From contig CAZSSM010000039.1 of the NCBI GenBank assembly GCA_964609385.1, positions 1-64,000 on the forward strand: 64,000 bases of DNA. The letters are read 5' to 3'. Both the position numbers and the translations under genes were made by a program. Shown here piece by piece: positions 9,265 through 18,795 of this stretch (position 1 is its first letter; each line of letters opens with the position of its first letter). A model generated the notes under the pieces. It was not told the DNA's origin, did not search any database, and saw nothing but the letters and a program-made list of their open reading frames with translations. Source of the DNA: CAZSSM01 sp964609385. GTDB taxonomy: Bacteria > Planctomycetota > Planctomycetia > Isosphaerales > Isosphaeraceae.

Positions 9265-9634
9265 CGTTCACCTCCCTCATCCCTGTACAGACCACGATGA
9301 CGTCCGCGGCCCTCGCACTTTGCGATGCAGACTTAGCACTGCCCGAATGAACTTTGCATCGCAAACTCCGAACACCCTAGTCAATCCCCGGGTGCCAACG
9401 CAAACGGTTTTCTCGGAGACTGTCCGAGAAAGCGAAGCCGGTCGCTTGTCGATTTCAGGTCTCATTTCGCTATGCGGGGTGGTCGGTCAACCTCAAGCGA
9501 GCCCTCCAGCTCGACCAGCAAGGAGCGGCTAATCTCGCGTCGGAAGAGCCCCTGCCGCCACGACTGCGGCCACGATCTCAAACCCGACCAGCCATCGAGG
9601 CAACTAACCAGGCCGAGCGAGGAACCTGATCGCA
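9265..9634. other. intergenic region, 370 bp
   Basis: This stretch separates the minus-strand membrane-protein trio from the transposase remnant. It contains the 11-bp inverted repeat listed separately and presumably the promoter of the trio. No convincing reading frame was seen. Confidence 0.5.
9319..9365. promoter_or_regulatory. 11-bp inverted repeat upstream of the membrane-protein cluster
   Basis: TTTGCGATGCA and its exact reverse complement TGCATCGCAAA are separated by 25 bases. The pair lies 55-100 bp upstream of the first gene of the minus-strand trio, where an operator or 5'-leader hairpin would sit. No regulator can be named. Confidence 0.35.
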
Positions 9635-10108
9635 GTGAATTTAATACATAATCGACCAAAAATAGATATAACAAAATTTAATATACAAAGGAGATCTGGC
9701 TCTCCGGGCGGACACCGGTTCCTCGGCGGCCAGGTGATGTCCATCCTCGATGAGTTGGCCAACCAACAGGGCCATCCCATCAGTCTTTGGGAGGATCATG
9801 GCCCTGAGTTCACCGGCAAGAGGCTCGACCTGTCGCCCCTTTTCGGCAAGGCGACCCTAGATTTCAGCCATCCCAGGGAATTGACCGATAACGCACCCAT
9901 CGAATCATTCAATGTGAGTCTGCACAAAGAACACCGAAATCTGAACCGGTCCTTGTGTCTCGATGAACTCTGGGGCAAGCTGGAGCAGTGGTGTGAGGCG
10001 TCTAATCAGGATCGCCCTCACAACATCTCGGGGCATCCAGCCCCTAGTGAGTTCGCTGCGGCTCAGGTAAGGGTCACCCCACCGAACGACCGTCCCAAAC
10101 TCCCGTAA
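9635..10108 (+). pseudogene. IS3-family transposase (rve integrase core) remnant
   Basis: From about 9730 the frame matches the C-terminal half of IS3-type DDE transposases: an HGPEFTGKRLD block with the second catalytic Asp in WEDHGPEF, then TDNAPIESFNVSLHKE with the catalytic Glu, and the RPHNISGHPAPSEF tail. The first catalytic Asp and the whole helix-turn-helix OrfA part are absent, and the first 30 residues of the frame look unrelated (AT-rich DNA). No terminal inverted repeats were found. It is therefore a dead 5'-truncated copy and cannot encode an active enzyme. Confidence 0.75.
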
Positions 10109-10782
10109 CTGGTCAGTAGTCCGAAGAAGAGTCTCTACTCTACTTGCGGTGGGGGGGGCTGAAGTTCGGTTCGAACCATCGTCTCCCTTACCAAACGCTG
10201 CGGAATTGGGTTTCAGGAGCAGAAACCAGGAGAACTGACTGATCGGCGTGAAGGAGTCTTGCCCTCGTTTCTTCAGCAACGGGTTCGGAGGGGGCGCCTA
10301 CCCGATCGCCGCAATCGCCAAACCCTTCGCCGGGGGGCCAATCGGAATCGCTCGTTGTCTCTGTTCGACCCCGCGCAAGCACAATCCTCAATGCCACGCA
10401 GCTCGCTGGGACGACTTGGAAGATGTTCGAGTCGCAGCCCTGATGACACGATGGCCCGCCCGCATCGCGCCCCGGCCCGCCCTCGAGCTTCGGCCTCTTC
10501 AAATCGCAAACGCGATCTCATACCCGACCGCCAAGCAAGGCGTTTTGGGCAATCTGGGCGGAGATGTTCCGCCGAGTGTCACGGGATTGGCCGCAGACAG
10601 GCTGATCCGTTTCGGGCAAGATGAAGAGTACAAGAAAAAAAAGCGGTTCGCGATTACGATCGCGACCAAATCGGCGTTGAACGAGCGCGTTGCTCGCGAC
10701 CCGATCTTTGTGTGAGGCCCCTAAGTCCGCGAGCCAATCGGCCGTGTGTCCGTTGGTCACCGAGAAAAGAAGCGAGGTCGTC
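10109..10782. other. intergenic region, 674 bp, upstream of pflB
   Basis: No supported gene was seen; the open frames here have Arg/Ser/Pro-rich shadow composition. The region holds a run of eight G (about 10151-10158) and a run of eight A (about 10632-10639), and must carry the pflB promoter. No FNR-like TTGAT-N4-ATCAA box was recognised by eye. Confidence 0.5.
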
Positions 10783-13068
10783 ATGACTATCGTAGCCTCC
10801 TTCCCGTCCGCCATCGAACGTCAGAACCCTAGCGACCCGCACCGCGGGTTCGCTCGGGGCGCGTGGTCCGAAAGCATCGACGTCCGCGACTTCATCCAGC
10901 AGAACTATCAGCCGTTCGAAGGCGACAGTTCGTTCCTCGCTGGGCCGACGGAACGAACCACGGCGCTGTGGCAGAAGCTCAGCGACCTCTTTGTGCAAGA
11001 GCGTCAGAAAGGCGTGCTCGACGTCAGCCAGGTCCCCTCATCGATCTTGGCTCACGATCCCGGTTACATCGACAAGGAATCGGAGATCATCGTCGGATTG
11101 CAGACCGACGCGCCGCTGAAGCGGGCGATCTTCCCCAACGGCGGTTGGCGGATGGTCGTCGGCTCGCTCAAGGCGTACGGCTATGAGCCCGACGCCGCGA
11201 TGGCGGACGTCTTCACGAAGTATCGCAAGACGCACAACGACGGTGTCTTCGACGTTTACACCGCCGAGATTCGTCGAGCCCGCAGCTCCCACCTCGTGAC
11301 CGGGTTGCCGGACGCCTACGGCCGCGGCCGGATCATCGGCGACTATCGCCGGGTCGCGCTGTACGGGGTCGACCGGCTGATCGAGGTGAAGCAGTCCGAG
11401 AAGGCGGTGCTCGACGACCAGCACTCCACCGAGGACGTCATCCGCGACCGTGAAGAACTGGCCGAGCAGATCAGGGCGCTCGGCGAGCTGAAGGCGATGG
11501 CAAAGGCCTATGGATTCGACATCTCGGGCCCGGCCAAGAACGCCCGGGAGGCGGTCCAGTGGCTGTACTTCGGCTACCTCGCCGCCGTCAAGGAGCAAAA
11601 CGGGGCGGCCATGAGCCTCGGTCGGACCAGCACCTTCCTCGACATCTACTTCGAACGCGACTTGGCCGAGGGCTCGCTCACCGAACAGCAAGCACAAGAG
11701 ATTATCGACGATTTCGTCATCAAGCTGCGGATCGTCCGCTTCCTGCGGACGCCGGAGTACAACGCGCTGTTCAGCGGCGATCCGACCTGGGTCACCGAGT
11801 CGATCGGTGGCATGAGCGCCGACGGACGTCCGCTCGTGACCAAGAGCAGCTTCCGCTTCCTCAACACGCTCTACAACCTCGGCCCGGCGCCCGAGCCCAA
11901 CATGACCGTCTTCTGGAGCCGGGACCTCCCCGAGGGGTTCAAGCGGTTCTGCGCCAAGGTGAGCATCGACACATCGAGCGTGCAGTACGAATCCGATGCG
12001 CACCTTCGGGACGCGATCGGCGACGACACCGGGATCGCCTGCTGCGTCTCGGGCATGGAGATCGGCAAGTCGATGCAGCTCTTCGGCGCCCGCGTGAACC
12101 TGGCCAAGTGCCTGCTCTACGCGATCAATGGGGGTCGAGACGAGCTGACCGGGGAACAGATCATGCCCGCCTTTGAACCGTTCAAGGGCGAAACGCTGGA
12201 CTACGACGAGGTGCTCCAACGATTCGACCACGCGATGGAGTGGCTGGCTCGCGTTTACGTCAACGCGATGAACTGCATCCACTTCATGCACGACAAGTAC
12301 GCCTACGAGCGGATCGAGATGGCGCTGCACGACCATCCGCCGCACCGCACGATGGCCTTCGGCATCGCGGGGCTCTCGGTGGTGGCCGACTCGCTCAGCG
12401 CGATCAAGCACGCCCGGGTCTGGTGCCTGCGGGACGAGACCGGGCTCGTGACCGACTACCGCGTCGAGGGGGATTACCCGGCCTTCGGCAACAACGACGA
12501 CCGGGTCGATGATCTCGCGACGTGGGCGACGCGTGCGTTCATGGAGAAGCTGCGGAAGCATCCGACCTATCGCGACGCCGAACACACGCAATCGATCCTA
12601 ACCATCACGAGCAACGTGGTTTACGGCAAGAGCACCGGGCCCACACCTGACGGCCGTAAAGCGGGCCAACCGTTCGCTCCCGGGGCCAACCCGATGCACG
12701 GTCGCGACCGCAACGGTTACATCGCCAGCGCCTTGTCGGTGGCCAAGCTGCCTTACGATGAGGCCCGCGATGGGATCTCCCTGACCAACACGGTCTTGCC
12801 CTCCGCGCTGGGCCGTACCGAGGAAGACCGGATCAACAACCTCGCCGGTTGCCTCGACGGTTACTTCGGCGCCAATGGCTTCCACATGAACGTCAACGTG
12901 CTCGATAGACAGACGCTGCTCGACGCGATGGAGCATCCGGAGAAGTACCCGCAGCTCACCGTCCGGGTGAGCGGATATGCGGTCAACTTCGTCAAGCTCA
13001 CGCCCGAGCAGCAACGCGATGTGGTTGACCGGACGTTCCACCAGACGCTCGGGTCTGGGAAGAACTAA
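10783..13068 (+). CDS. pflB: pyruvate formate-lyase (formate C-acetyltransferase)
   Basis: A 761-residue glycyl-radical enzyme, close to the usual length of about 760. The paired active-site cysteines are in GIACCVSGM (Cys420/Cys421) and the glycyl-radical loop is RVSGYAV with Gly731 near the C-terminus. It splits pyruvate with CoA into acetyl-CoA and formate under anoxic conditions. The ATG at 10783 follows GCGAGG and gives the standard N-terminus; longer in-frame starts add an unlikely leader. The activase gene lies directly downstream, so the two form a functional pair. Presence of PFL implies a fermentative or anaerobic capacity in this organism. Confidence 0.97.
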   Translation: MTIVASFPSAIERQNPSDPHRGFARGAWSESIDVRDFIQQNYQPFEGDSSFLAGPTERTTALWQKLSDLFVQERQKGVLDVSQVPSSILAHDPGYIDKESEIIVGLQTDAPLKRAIFPNGGWRMVVGSLKAYGYEPDAAMADVFTKYRKTHNDGVFDVYTAEIRRARSSHLVTGLPDAYGRGRIIGDYRRVALYGVDRLIEVKQSEKAVLDDQHSTEDVIRDREELAEQIRALGELKAMAKAYGFDISGPAKNAREAVQWLYFGYLAAVKEQNGAAMSLGRTSTFLDIYFERDLAEGSLTEQQAQEIIDDFVIKLRIVRFLRTPEYNALFSGDPTWVTESIGGMSADGRPLVTKSSFRFLNTLYNLGPAPEPNMTVFWSRDLPEGFKRFCAKVSIDTSSVQYESDAHLRDAIGDDTGIACCVSGMEIGKSMQLFGARVNLAKCLLYAINGGRDELTGEQIMPAFEPFKGETLDYDEVLQRFDHAMEWLARVYVNAMNCIHFMHDKYAYERIEMALHDHPPHRTMAFGIAGLSVVADSLSAIKHARVWCLRDETGLVTDYRVEGDYPAFGNNDDRVDDLATWATRAFMEKLRKHPTYRDAEHTQSILTITSNVVYGKSTGPTPDGRKAGQPFAPGANPMHGRDRNGYIASALSVAKLPYDEARDGISLTNTVLPSALGRTEEDRINNLAGCLDGYFGANGFHMNVNVLDRQTLLDAMEHPEKYPQLTVRVSGYAVNFVKLTPEQQRDVVDRTFHQTLGSGKN

Positions 13069-13232
13069 GGGCGCTGATGACTCGAGCGATTTCTCTTCGA
13101 ACCTCGAAGGCCTGTTGCCGATTGGAGGATTGCTGGGAATCCTTCAATTGGATTCGCCGCGACATCGGAAGAGAGATCGCTCTGAGCCATTCAATCGCCC
13201 GGAACGGAAGGGGTTTCTGGTTGAGAAGCGGC

Positions 13233-14069
13233 ATGACGAGCCCCACGAACGCCGGCTTGGTCAAACCAGCCGTGCCCACCCCGCGCTCGCACGAGATGCC
13301 CGCGAAGGCCGATCATCGCGAGACGCAAACCGGCGGAGAGTTCGGTCATGTGCACAGCCACGACACCGCGTCGGGTGTCGATGGGCCGGGCCTGCGGTAC
13401 GTCATTTGGCTGATGGGCTGCTTCTTTCGCTGCCAGTACTGCCACAACCCCGATATGTTGACGCTGCCCTCGGAAGACACGGGGCTTCGGGCGGACGCCG
13501 TGCTCGACGCGGTGGCGAAGTACCGAGGATTCCTGAGCGCCGCCGGCGGCGGCGTCACCGTCAGTGGTGGGGAGCCTCTGGTGCAAGCGCAGTTCGCTTT
13601 GAATCTGCTCCGAGGAGCCAAGCGGATGGGGCTGCACACGGCGCTCGACACCAATGGCCACCTAGGCGATCGGCTCCGCGACGAAGACCTGACCACCACC
13701 ATCGACCTCGTCCTGTTGGACCTCAAGGCCTATGGACAGGCTCAACATCGACGCGTGACCGGAGTCGGAAACCGCAAGGTCCTTGCGTTTGCCGAGCGGC
13801 TCGCGGCGCTGAATCGCCCCGCCTGGGTGCGCTTCGTGCTGGTTCCCGGCTTGACCGACGAGCCGAAGGACATCCAGCAGCTCGCTCGATTCATCTCGGG
13901 GCTCACCAACGTCGAACGACTCGAGATCTTGCCGTTCCACCAGATGGGACAACACAAGTGGCTGCGCCTGGGCTGGAATTATCCCCTGAAGGACGTCCCA
14001 GCAGCGGGCCCAGACTCGGTCGAGGCCGTGCGGGCGGAGTTCCAAAGCGCGGGCTGCCCGGTCAGGTGA
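13233..14069 (+). CDS. pflA: pyruvate formate-lyase activating enzyme (radical SAM)
   Basis: A 278-residue radical-SAM protein with the CxxxCxxC cluster motif as CFFRCQYC (Cys63, Cys67, Cys70 from the chosen start), preceded by the family hallmark SGVDGPGLRYV and followed by a GGGVTVSGGEP SAM-binding strand. It generates the glycyl radical on PflB using SAM and a [4Fe-4S] cluster. The start is uncertain. ATG 13077 follows AAGGGCG just after the pflB stop but adds about 90 atypical residues. ATG 13233 follows GAGAAGCG. ATG 13296 fits the family N-terminus best but lacks a ribosome-binding site. The gene is certainly expressed with pflB. Confidence 0.93.
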   Translation: MTSPTNAGLVKPAVPTPRSHEMPAKADHRETQTGGEFGHVHSHDTASGVDGPGLRYVIWLMGCFFRCQYCHNPDMLTLPSEDTGLRADAVLDAVAKYRGFLSAAGGGVTVSGGEPLVQAQFALNLLRGAKRMGLHTALDTNGHLGDRLRDEDLTTTIDLVLLDLKAYGQAQHRRVTGVGNRKVLAFAERLAALNRPAWVRFVLVPGLTDEPKDIQQLARFISGLTNVERLEILPFHQMGQHKWLRLGWNYPLKDVPAAGPDSVEAVRAEFQSAGCPVR

Positions 14070-14423
14070 CCGCAAAGAGACGAGACGCCGATTCCAGGCG
14101 GATGGAGCGTCGACGAAGACCACTCGCTATGCACGCGTCTGCGGATTATGAACCGCGTTAACCTGAAGTGGATCCCGGAAACTGGACCACTCGAGACGTT
14201 AAACTCTCGGGGCGTTGATCCGGGACCGTCCGGTCAACCGTCGCGCTAAGCCCGACCACCGCGGGAGAAACCTGTGACCGGTTCCGGTGTTGAGTCCTTG
14301 GGATCCGGCGAGCAACTCGGATGGGAAGAGCAGTCGCGTACGCGTGTGACTGTCAAGTCAGGGGTCGAGGTGGGTGGCATCCACCTTTCCTGGAGGACCG
14401 ACAACGGCCACGACTCCGATCGC
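14070..14423. other. intergenic region, 354 bp, between convergent genes
   Basis: This separates the end of pflA (plus) from the end of the aldehyde dehydrogenase (minus). A short AGGTGG/CCACCT hairpin at about 14368-14386 followed by TTTCC could be a weak terminator for pflBA. Nothing else was seen. Confidence 0.4.
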
Positions 14424-15899
14424 TCAGGAGGACTTGAGTCCCACCGAGACGTACTTGGTCTCGAAGTAGGCCTCGAGCCCCTCGATGCCGAGTTCGCGTC
14501 CGAGGCCCGACTCCTTCATACCGCCGAAGGGGCATTGGGGCGTGGCCGGGACCGGGTCGTTGATGCCGATGATGCCGGCCTCCAGGCCCTCGGCCATCCG
14601 GGTGGCGACGGTCAGGTCGTTGGTGAAGACATAGGCGGCCAGGCCATAGGGGGTCCGGTTGGCCGCCTCGATGACCTCGTCGAGCTTGTCGAAGTCGAGC
14701 AGGGGCATGACCGGGCTGAACGGCTCCTCGTTGAGGATCCGCATCTGGCCGTTGACCTGGCGGATCACGGTGGGCTCGAAGTAGTAGCCCTTGTCGAACT
14801 GGGAGGGCTTCCCGCCGCCGGTGAGGACCTCCGCGCCGTGCTTGGCGGCGTCCTCGATCAGGCCGGTGGTCTTCTCCAGGGCGCGGGCCTCGATCATCGG
14901 GCCGACCTGGACGCCCGGCTCGAGCCCGTTGCCCATCTTCAACTGCTTGGCCGCTTCGACGGCGGCCTCGGTGAAGTCGCGGCTGAGGTCCTGGTGCACG
15001 TAGAACCGCGAAGGGGAGATGCAGACCTGGCCGTTGTTGCGGAACTTGCCGATGACGGCCGCCTTGGCGACCTGCTCGACGTCGGCGTCGGGGAAGACGA
15101 TCAAAGGAGCGTGTCCGCCCAGTTCGAGGCTGAGCCGCTTGACCCCGTCGGCGGAGCGCCTGATGAGTTCCTTGCCGACGCGCGTGCTGCCGGTGAAGCT
15201 GATCTTGCGGACCTCGGGGCTTTCGAAGAGGGCGTCGGCGAAGGGGACTGCCTCGGCGATGACGAGGTTGGCCACGCCGGACGGGGTCCCAGCCTCGGCC
15301 AAGCACTCGAAGATGCCGATGAGGCTCAAAGGGGTCTGGTCGGCCGGTCGAGCCACGACGGTGCACCCGGCGGCCATACCGGCGGCGATCTTGCGGCTGG
15401 CCAGGGCGGCTGGGAAGTTCCAAGGGGTGATCGAGCCGACCACACCGACGGGGTGCTTGATAGCGTAGTGGCGTCGGTCAATCGGGCCGGCGCCCTGGGG
15501 GATGATCCGACCGTAGGCCCGCTTGGCCTCCTCGGCGAACCACTCGAAGGTACCTGCGGTCTGGAGGAACTCGGCCTTGGCCTCGCCGACGGGCTTGCCC
15601 TGCTCGATGGTCATGGTGCGGGCCAGCACGTCGACGCGGTCGCGGATCAGGTCGGCGGTCTTCTTGAGGATCGCGGCACGCTCGTAGGCGGTGGTCCGCT
15701 TCCAGGTGATGAAGGCTTTGGCGGCGGCCTGGACAGCGCGATCGGCGTCGGCGCGGCCCCCGAAGGCCACCTGCGCCGCTGCCGACTCGTCGGCCGGGTT
15801 GATCACGTCCAAGGTCGTCCCGGCCTGGGCGTCGCACCAGGCCCCATCGATGTACATCTGACGGCTGGTGACGATCTCGATCTCGGTCGGTATGGCCAT
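14424..15899 (-). CDS. NAD(P)-dependent aldehyde dehydrogenase, succinate-semialdehyde type
   Basis: A 491-residue ALDH-superfamily enzyme. Catalytic Cys293 sits in NNGQVCISPSR and the general base Glu259 in LELGGHAP; the nucleotide-binding SFTGSTRVGK motif and the PWNFPAAL strand are intact. Length and overall pattern are closest to GabD/succinate-semialdehyde dehydrogenases, which oxidise the aldehyde to succinate; the exact substrate is not decided by sequence. The Lys usually found in KPAxQTP, which binds the cofactor ribose, is Arg184 (ARPADQTP). The gene is monocistronic on the minus strand. A long open frame on the opposite strand is a shadow. Confidence 0.93.
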   Translation of the reverse strand: MAIPTEIEIVTSRQMYIDGAWCDAQAGTTLDVINPADESAAAQVAFGGRADADRAVQAAAKAFITWKRTTAYERAAILKKTADLIRDRVDVLARTMTIEQGKPVGEAKAEFLQTAGTFEWFAEEAKRAYGRIIPQGAGPIDRRHYAIKHPVGVVGSITPWNFPAALASRKIAAGMAAGCTVVARPADQTPLSLIGIFECLAEAGTPSGVANLVIAEAVPFADALFESPEVRKISFTGSTRVGKELIRRSADGVKRLSLELGGHAPLIVFPDADVEQVAKAAVIGKFRNNGQVCISPSRFYVHQDLSRDFTEAAVEAAKQLKMGNGLEPGVQVGPMIEARALEKTTGLIEDAAKHGAEVLTGGGKPSQFDKGYYFEPTVIRQVNGQMRILNEEPFSPVMPLLDFDKLDEVIEAANRTPYGLAAYVFTNDLTVATRMAEGLEAGIIGINDPVPATPQCPFGGMKESGLGRELGIEGLEAYFETKYVSVGLKSS

Positions 15900-16276
15900 C
15901 GTGCGGAGGCTCCCGTGGAGGACAACAGAGCAGGGGGACTCCTCTTGACTCCGATCCCCCCGGCCGATCGGCGTTCATGCCCACACGGTACGAGACCGAA
16001 GTGATCCGTGGCAACCGCTTGACGGACCAGCTTCGGTTCGGAACAGTGTGGCGCTTTCTGGAAACGGAACGCTCTGGGACGCGCTTCCGATCGCCCCGCC
16101 TCGAGACAACGAGGGGCGATCGCGGCGGTCTCGACCCGAACGATCGTAACGGCTCGGGGATCGGCCCGGCCCGGCCTTGACAGGTTCAGGACGAACTCGC
16201 TCAAGCCCACCACGCGACGACACCGATCCTGGACGCTGGATCATTCCTCGACGAATCCAGCAAGGAGGTGGAGACC
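15900..16276. other. divergent intergenic region, 377 bp
   Basis: This lies between the aldehyde dehydrogenase (minus) and the PEP-CTERM gene (plus), so it must hold both promoters. It also holds the 10-bp hairpin listed next. No supported coding sequence. Confidence 0.5.
16088..16122. promoter_or_regulatory. 10-bp inverted repeat in divergent promoter region
   Basis: CGATCGCCCC and GGGGCGATCG form a perfect 10-bp stem around a 15-base centre that can pair three further bases. Being between divergent genes, it is more likely an operator or leader hairpin than a terminator. No regulator family can be inferred. Confidence 0.35.
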
Positions 16277-16852
16277 ATGGATCGTCGCTCTCGGTTGGTG
16301 CCCTCGCGACCTACGTTCTCGGGTCGACTGCGCCGTGTCCTCGGCACCGCCCTCATCGCCCTCACCGTCCTGTGCGGATTGCCCGACGTGTGGCTCGATC
16401 GCGTCGAGGCCAGCGCCATCTACGGTCAGCCCAATTCGGTCCGGACCGAAGCGATGCCGTTCCTGCGGACCGGCCAAAGCCCCTATCCGGTCGACCTCGC
16501 CGTGCCCGGCGGCATCACGCTCCTGCCCGATGCGGAGGGCTTCCTGCCCAGCATCCCGCTGGTCGACTACCTGCACTTCCGTCGGAGCCGCAACATCGCC
16601 CGCTTCGACTTCAACCACCCGAGCATCGGACCCCGGCTGGCCGACGACCTGATCGCCCGGAGCCCGCCCGAGCCGATGCCGATCCCGACCGTCATCCCCG
16701 AGCCGGTCGTGACGCCGACGGTCACCCCGACCCCGCCGGTCATCCTGCCCCAGACGATCATCCCCGAGCCGACCACCGGCCTGATCTTTGCATTGCTCGT
16801 CGGTGGCGGCCTGGTGGCGTGGACCCGTCGCCGAGCCGTCGAGGCGGACTGA
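16277..16852 (+). CDS. PEP-CTERM sorting-domain protein
   Basis: A 191-residue exported protein beginning eight bases after a perfect AAGGAGG. It has an Arg-rich start and a signal helix (about residues 20-45), a mature part of about 90 residues with no known domain, and a Pro/Thr-rich stretch (PTVIPEPVVTPTVTPTPP). The C-terminus is a full PEP-CTERM signal: IPEPTT, a hydrophobic helix and then WTRRR. Such signals are cut by exosortase and linked to exopolysaccharide export. No exosortase gene is in this window. The middle region is not recognised. Confidence 0.85.
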   Translation: MDRRSRLVPSRPTFSGRLRRVLGTALIALTVLCGLPDVWLDRVEASAIYGQPNSVRTEAMPFLRTGQSPYPVDLAVPGGITLLPDAEGFLPSIPLVDYLHFRRSRNIARFDFNHPSIGPRLADDLIARSPPEPMPIPTVIPEPVVTPTVTPTPPVILPQTIIPEPTTGLIFALLVGGGLVAWTRRRAVEAD

Positions 16853-16865
16853 GTTGAGCTGAGCC

Positions 16866-16897
16866 GACGGCCCGTCATCGGGACGCTGCGGGCCGTC
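16866..16897. terminator. 9-bp hairpin after the PEP-CTERM gene
   Basis: GACGGCCCG and CGGGCCGTC form a perfect GC-rich stem with a 14-base loop, starting 14 bp after the stop codon of the PEP-CTERM gene. There is no T-run, so it is a likely but atypical terminator or 3'-end stabiliser. Confidence 0.5.
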
Positions 16898-17190
16898 CGA
16901 GTCGAGTCGGGCGCCGCGTCGCGCCCGTTTCACGACGGTTCGTTGGGCTTATGGGCTGTACGCGTCGGATTTATACTGAACGCCGGCGGCGGCCCGTCCG
17001 GATCGACCGTCAAAGGACAGGACATCCCAGAAGGGAACGGAACCGGCTGCTCGTCGTTCGTGTCGATATCCGATGGCCCGGACGGGGCGCCGGCGATCGG
17101 GTCGGCGGTCTCCCGATGACCCGGGTCGGTCCTTGTTCATGATCGCGACGCCCCGACGACCCCCTCAAATCCAACCACAAGGCAAAGACT
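16898..17190. other. intergenic region upstream of metG
   Basis: About 290 bp between the hairpin after the PEP-CTERM gene and metG. A TATACT at about 16970 could be a -10 box, but no matching -35 box was seen at 16-18 bp spacing. No coding sequence is supported. Confidence 0.4.
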
Positions 17191-18795
17191 ATGGCCGCCA
17201 ATGGGACGGGCTATTACATTACCACGGCCATTGATTACCCCAACAGCCGACCACACATCGGGACCGCCTTTGAGAAGATCGGCGCCGATGTCCAGGCGCG
17301 GTTCCGACGCATGCAGGGCGATCGCGTCCGCTTCCAGATGGGCAACGACGAGAACACCGTCAAGGTCTCGCAACGCGCGCGCGAACTCGGCCTCGAACCC
17401 AAGCCCTATGTCGATGATATGGCCCGACAGTTCCAAGAGGTCTGGCATGCCCTAGAGATCTCCTTTGACGACTTTATCCAGACCAGCGAGCCGCATCACG
17501 ACAAAGGCTGCCGACAGTTCATCCAGGCCGTCTTCGACGCCGGCTACATCGACAAGCGATCATACAGCGGGCTCTACTGCGAAGGGTGCGAGGCGTTCAA
17601 GACCGAAAAGGAACTCGTCGACGGGCGCTGTCCCGACCATCCTACCCTCGAACTCCGGGTGGTCGCTGAGGAGAATTACTTCTTCCGTCTCTCGGCCTTC
17701 ACCGACCGCCTGCTGGCCCACTACGAGGCGCACCCCGAATTCATCCAGCCCGAATCGCGGCGCAACGAGATCGTCAGCTTGGTCAAAAATGATGGCCTTC
17801 AGGACATCTCGATCAGTCGGATGAATCTGGACTGGGGGATCCCGATCCCCTTCGACCCAGACCATCGGATCTACGTCTGGTTCGACGCCTTGTTGAACTA
17901 CATCACCGCCTTGGGGTACGGCTCGGACGACCCGAGCGAGTTCGAGCAACTCTGGCCCTGTGATGTCCACGTCATCGGCAAAGACATCACGCGATTCCAC
18001 TGTGCACTCTGGCCGGCGATGCTGATGGCCGCCGGGCTCCCGCTGCCCAAGTCCGTCTTCGCCCACGGGTTCGTCAACCGTCGTGACGACGAAACGGGTG
18101 CGATTCAAAAAATGAGCAAGAGTTTGGGCAACGTCGTCGAGCCGATGGACCTGGTCTCGCAGTTCTCGTCCGAGGCGTTCCGCTACTATTTCATGAGCCA
18201 GTGCCCATTCGGTGGCGACGGCGAGTTCTCGTTCGAGCGGTTCGCCGAAACCTACAACAGTGGCTTGGCCAACAACCTGGGCAACCTCTACAGCCGGACC
18301 CTGTCGATGGCCGCCAAGTACTTCGATGGTCGGCTGGAGGGCTCCTCGACGATCGATGCGACGGCTTGGTGTGGTGACCTGGATCTGCCGTCGCGGATCG
18401 ACGAGTACGCCACCCTGATCGGCGGATTCCAGTACAGCCAGGTCCTGCAACGGATCTGGCTGGAAGTGCTCGACGCGGCCAACCGCTACATCGAGGTCAC
18501 TCAGCCGTTCAAGCTCGCTAAAGAAGACCTCGAAGCCTGCCGGGCCGTTCTGGTCAACCTGGCCGAGGCGCTTCGAGTCGTGGCGATCCTGATCAAACCG
18601 TTCCTGCCCCGGACCGCCACCACGTTCTATCAGGCCTTCAACTTCGAGGAGCACCAAGGCTGGGAACAGGTCCGCTACCAAGATGCCGCTGAGCCTCCGA
18701 CCGACCTGGAGCTGCAGATCACCGCCGAATTGGACAAAGGCAAACCCCGACCGTTGTTCCCCAAAATCCAACAGGACAAGACGGCCACGCCTTGA
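17191..18795 (+). CDS. metG: methionyl-tRNA synthetase
   Basis: A 534-residue class I aminoacyl-tRNA synthetase. The HIGH signature appears as HIGT at residues 22-25 and the KMSKS loop is intact at residues 307-311. A zinc-knuckle of the type CxxC...CxxH lies around residues 130-155 (YCEGCEAF, then CPDH). The length matches the compact MetRS form without the C-terminal tRNA-binding domain. It charges initiator and elongator tRNA-Met. It is the only aminoacyl-tRNA synthetase in the window and has no operon partner. Confidence 0.96.
   Translation: MAANGTGYYITTAIDYPNSRPHIGTAFEKIGADVQARFRRMQGDRVRFQMGNDENTVKVSQRARELGLEPKPYVDDMARQFQEVWHALEISFDDFIQTSEPHHDKGCRQFIQAVFDAGYIDKRSYSGLYCEGCEAFKTEKELVDGRCPDHPTLELRVVAEENYFFRLSAFTDRLLAHYEAHPEFIQPESRRNEIVSLVKNDGLQDISISRMNLDWGIPIPFDPDHRIYVWFDALLNYITALGYGSDDPSEFEQLWPCDVHVIGKDITRFHCALWPAMLMAAGLPLPKSVFAHGFVNRRDDETGAIQKMSKSLGNVVEPMDLVSQFSSEAFRYYFMSQCPFGGDGEFSFERFAETYNSGLANNLGNLYSRTLSMAAKYFDGRLEGSSTIDATAWCGDLDLPSRIDEYATLIGGFQYSQVLQRIWLEVLDAANRYIEVTQPFKLAKEDLEACRAVLVNLAEALRVVAILIKPFLPRTATTFYQAFNFEEHQGWEQVRYQDAAEPPTDLELQITAELDKGKPRPLFPKIQQDKTATP

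Noticed and set aside
10248..10715. 155-codon plus-strand frame before pflB
   Set aside because: No motif, odd composition and no ribosome-binding site; overlaps other open frames equally long.
11038..12591. 517-codon minus-strand frame
   Set aside because: Shadow of pyruvate formate-lyase.
14274..16004. 576-codon open frame on the plus strand
   Set aside because: It is antisense to the aldehyde dehydrogenase, whose catalytic residues are intact; the plus-strand product is an Asp/Gly/Leu-rich shadow.
17560..18771. 403-codon minus-strand frame
   Set aside because: Shadow of metG.
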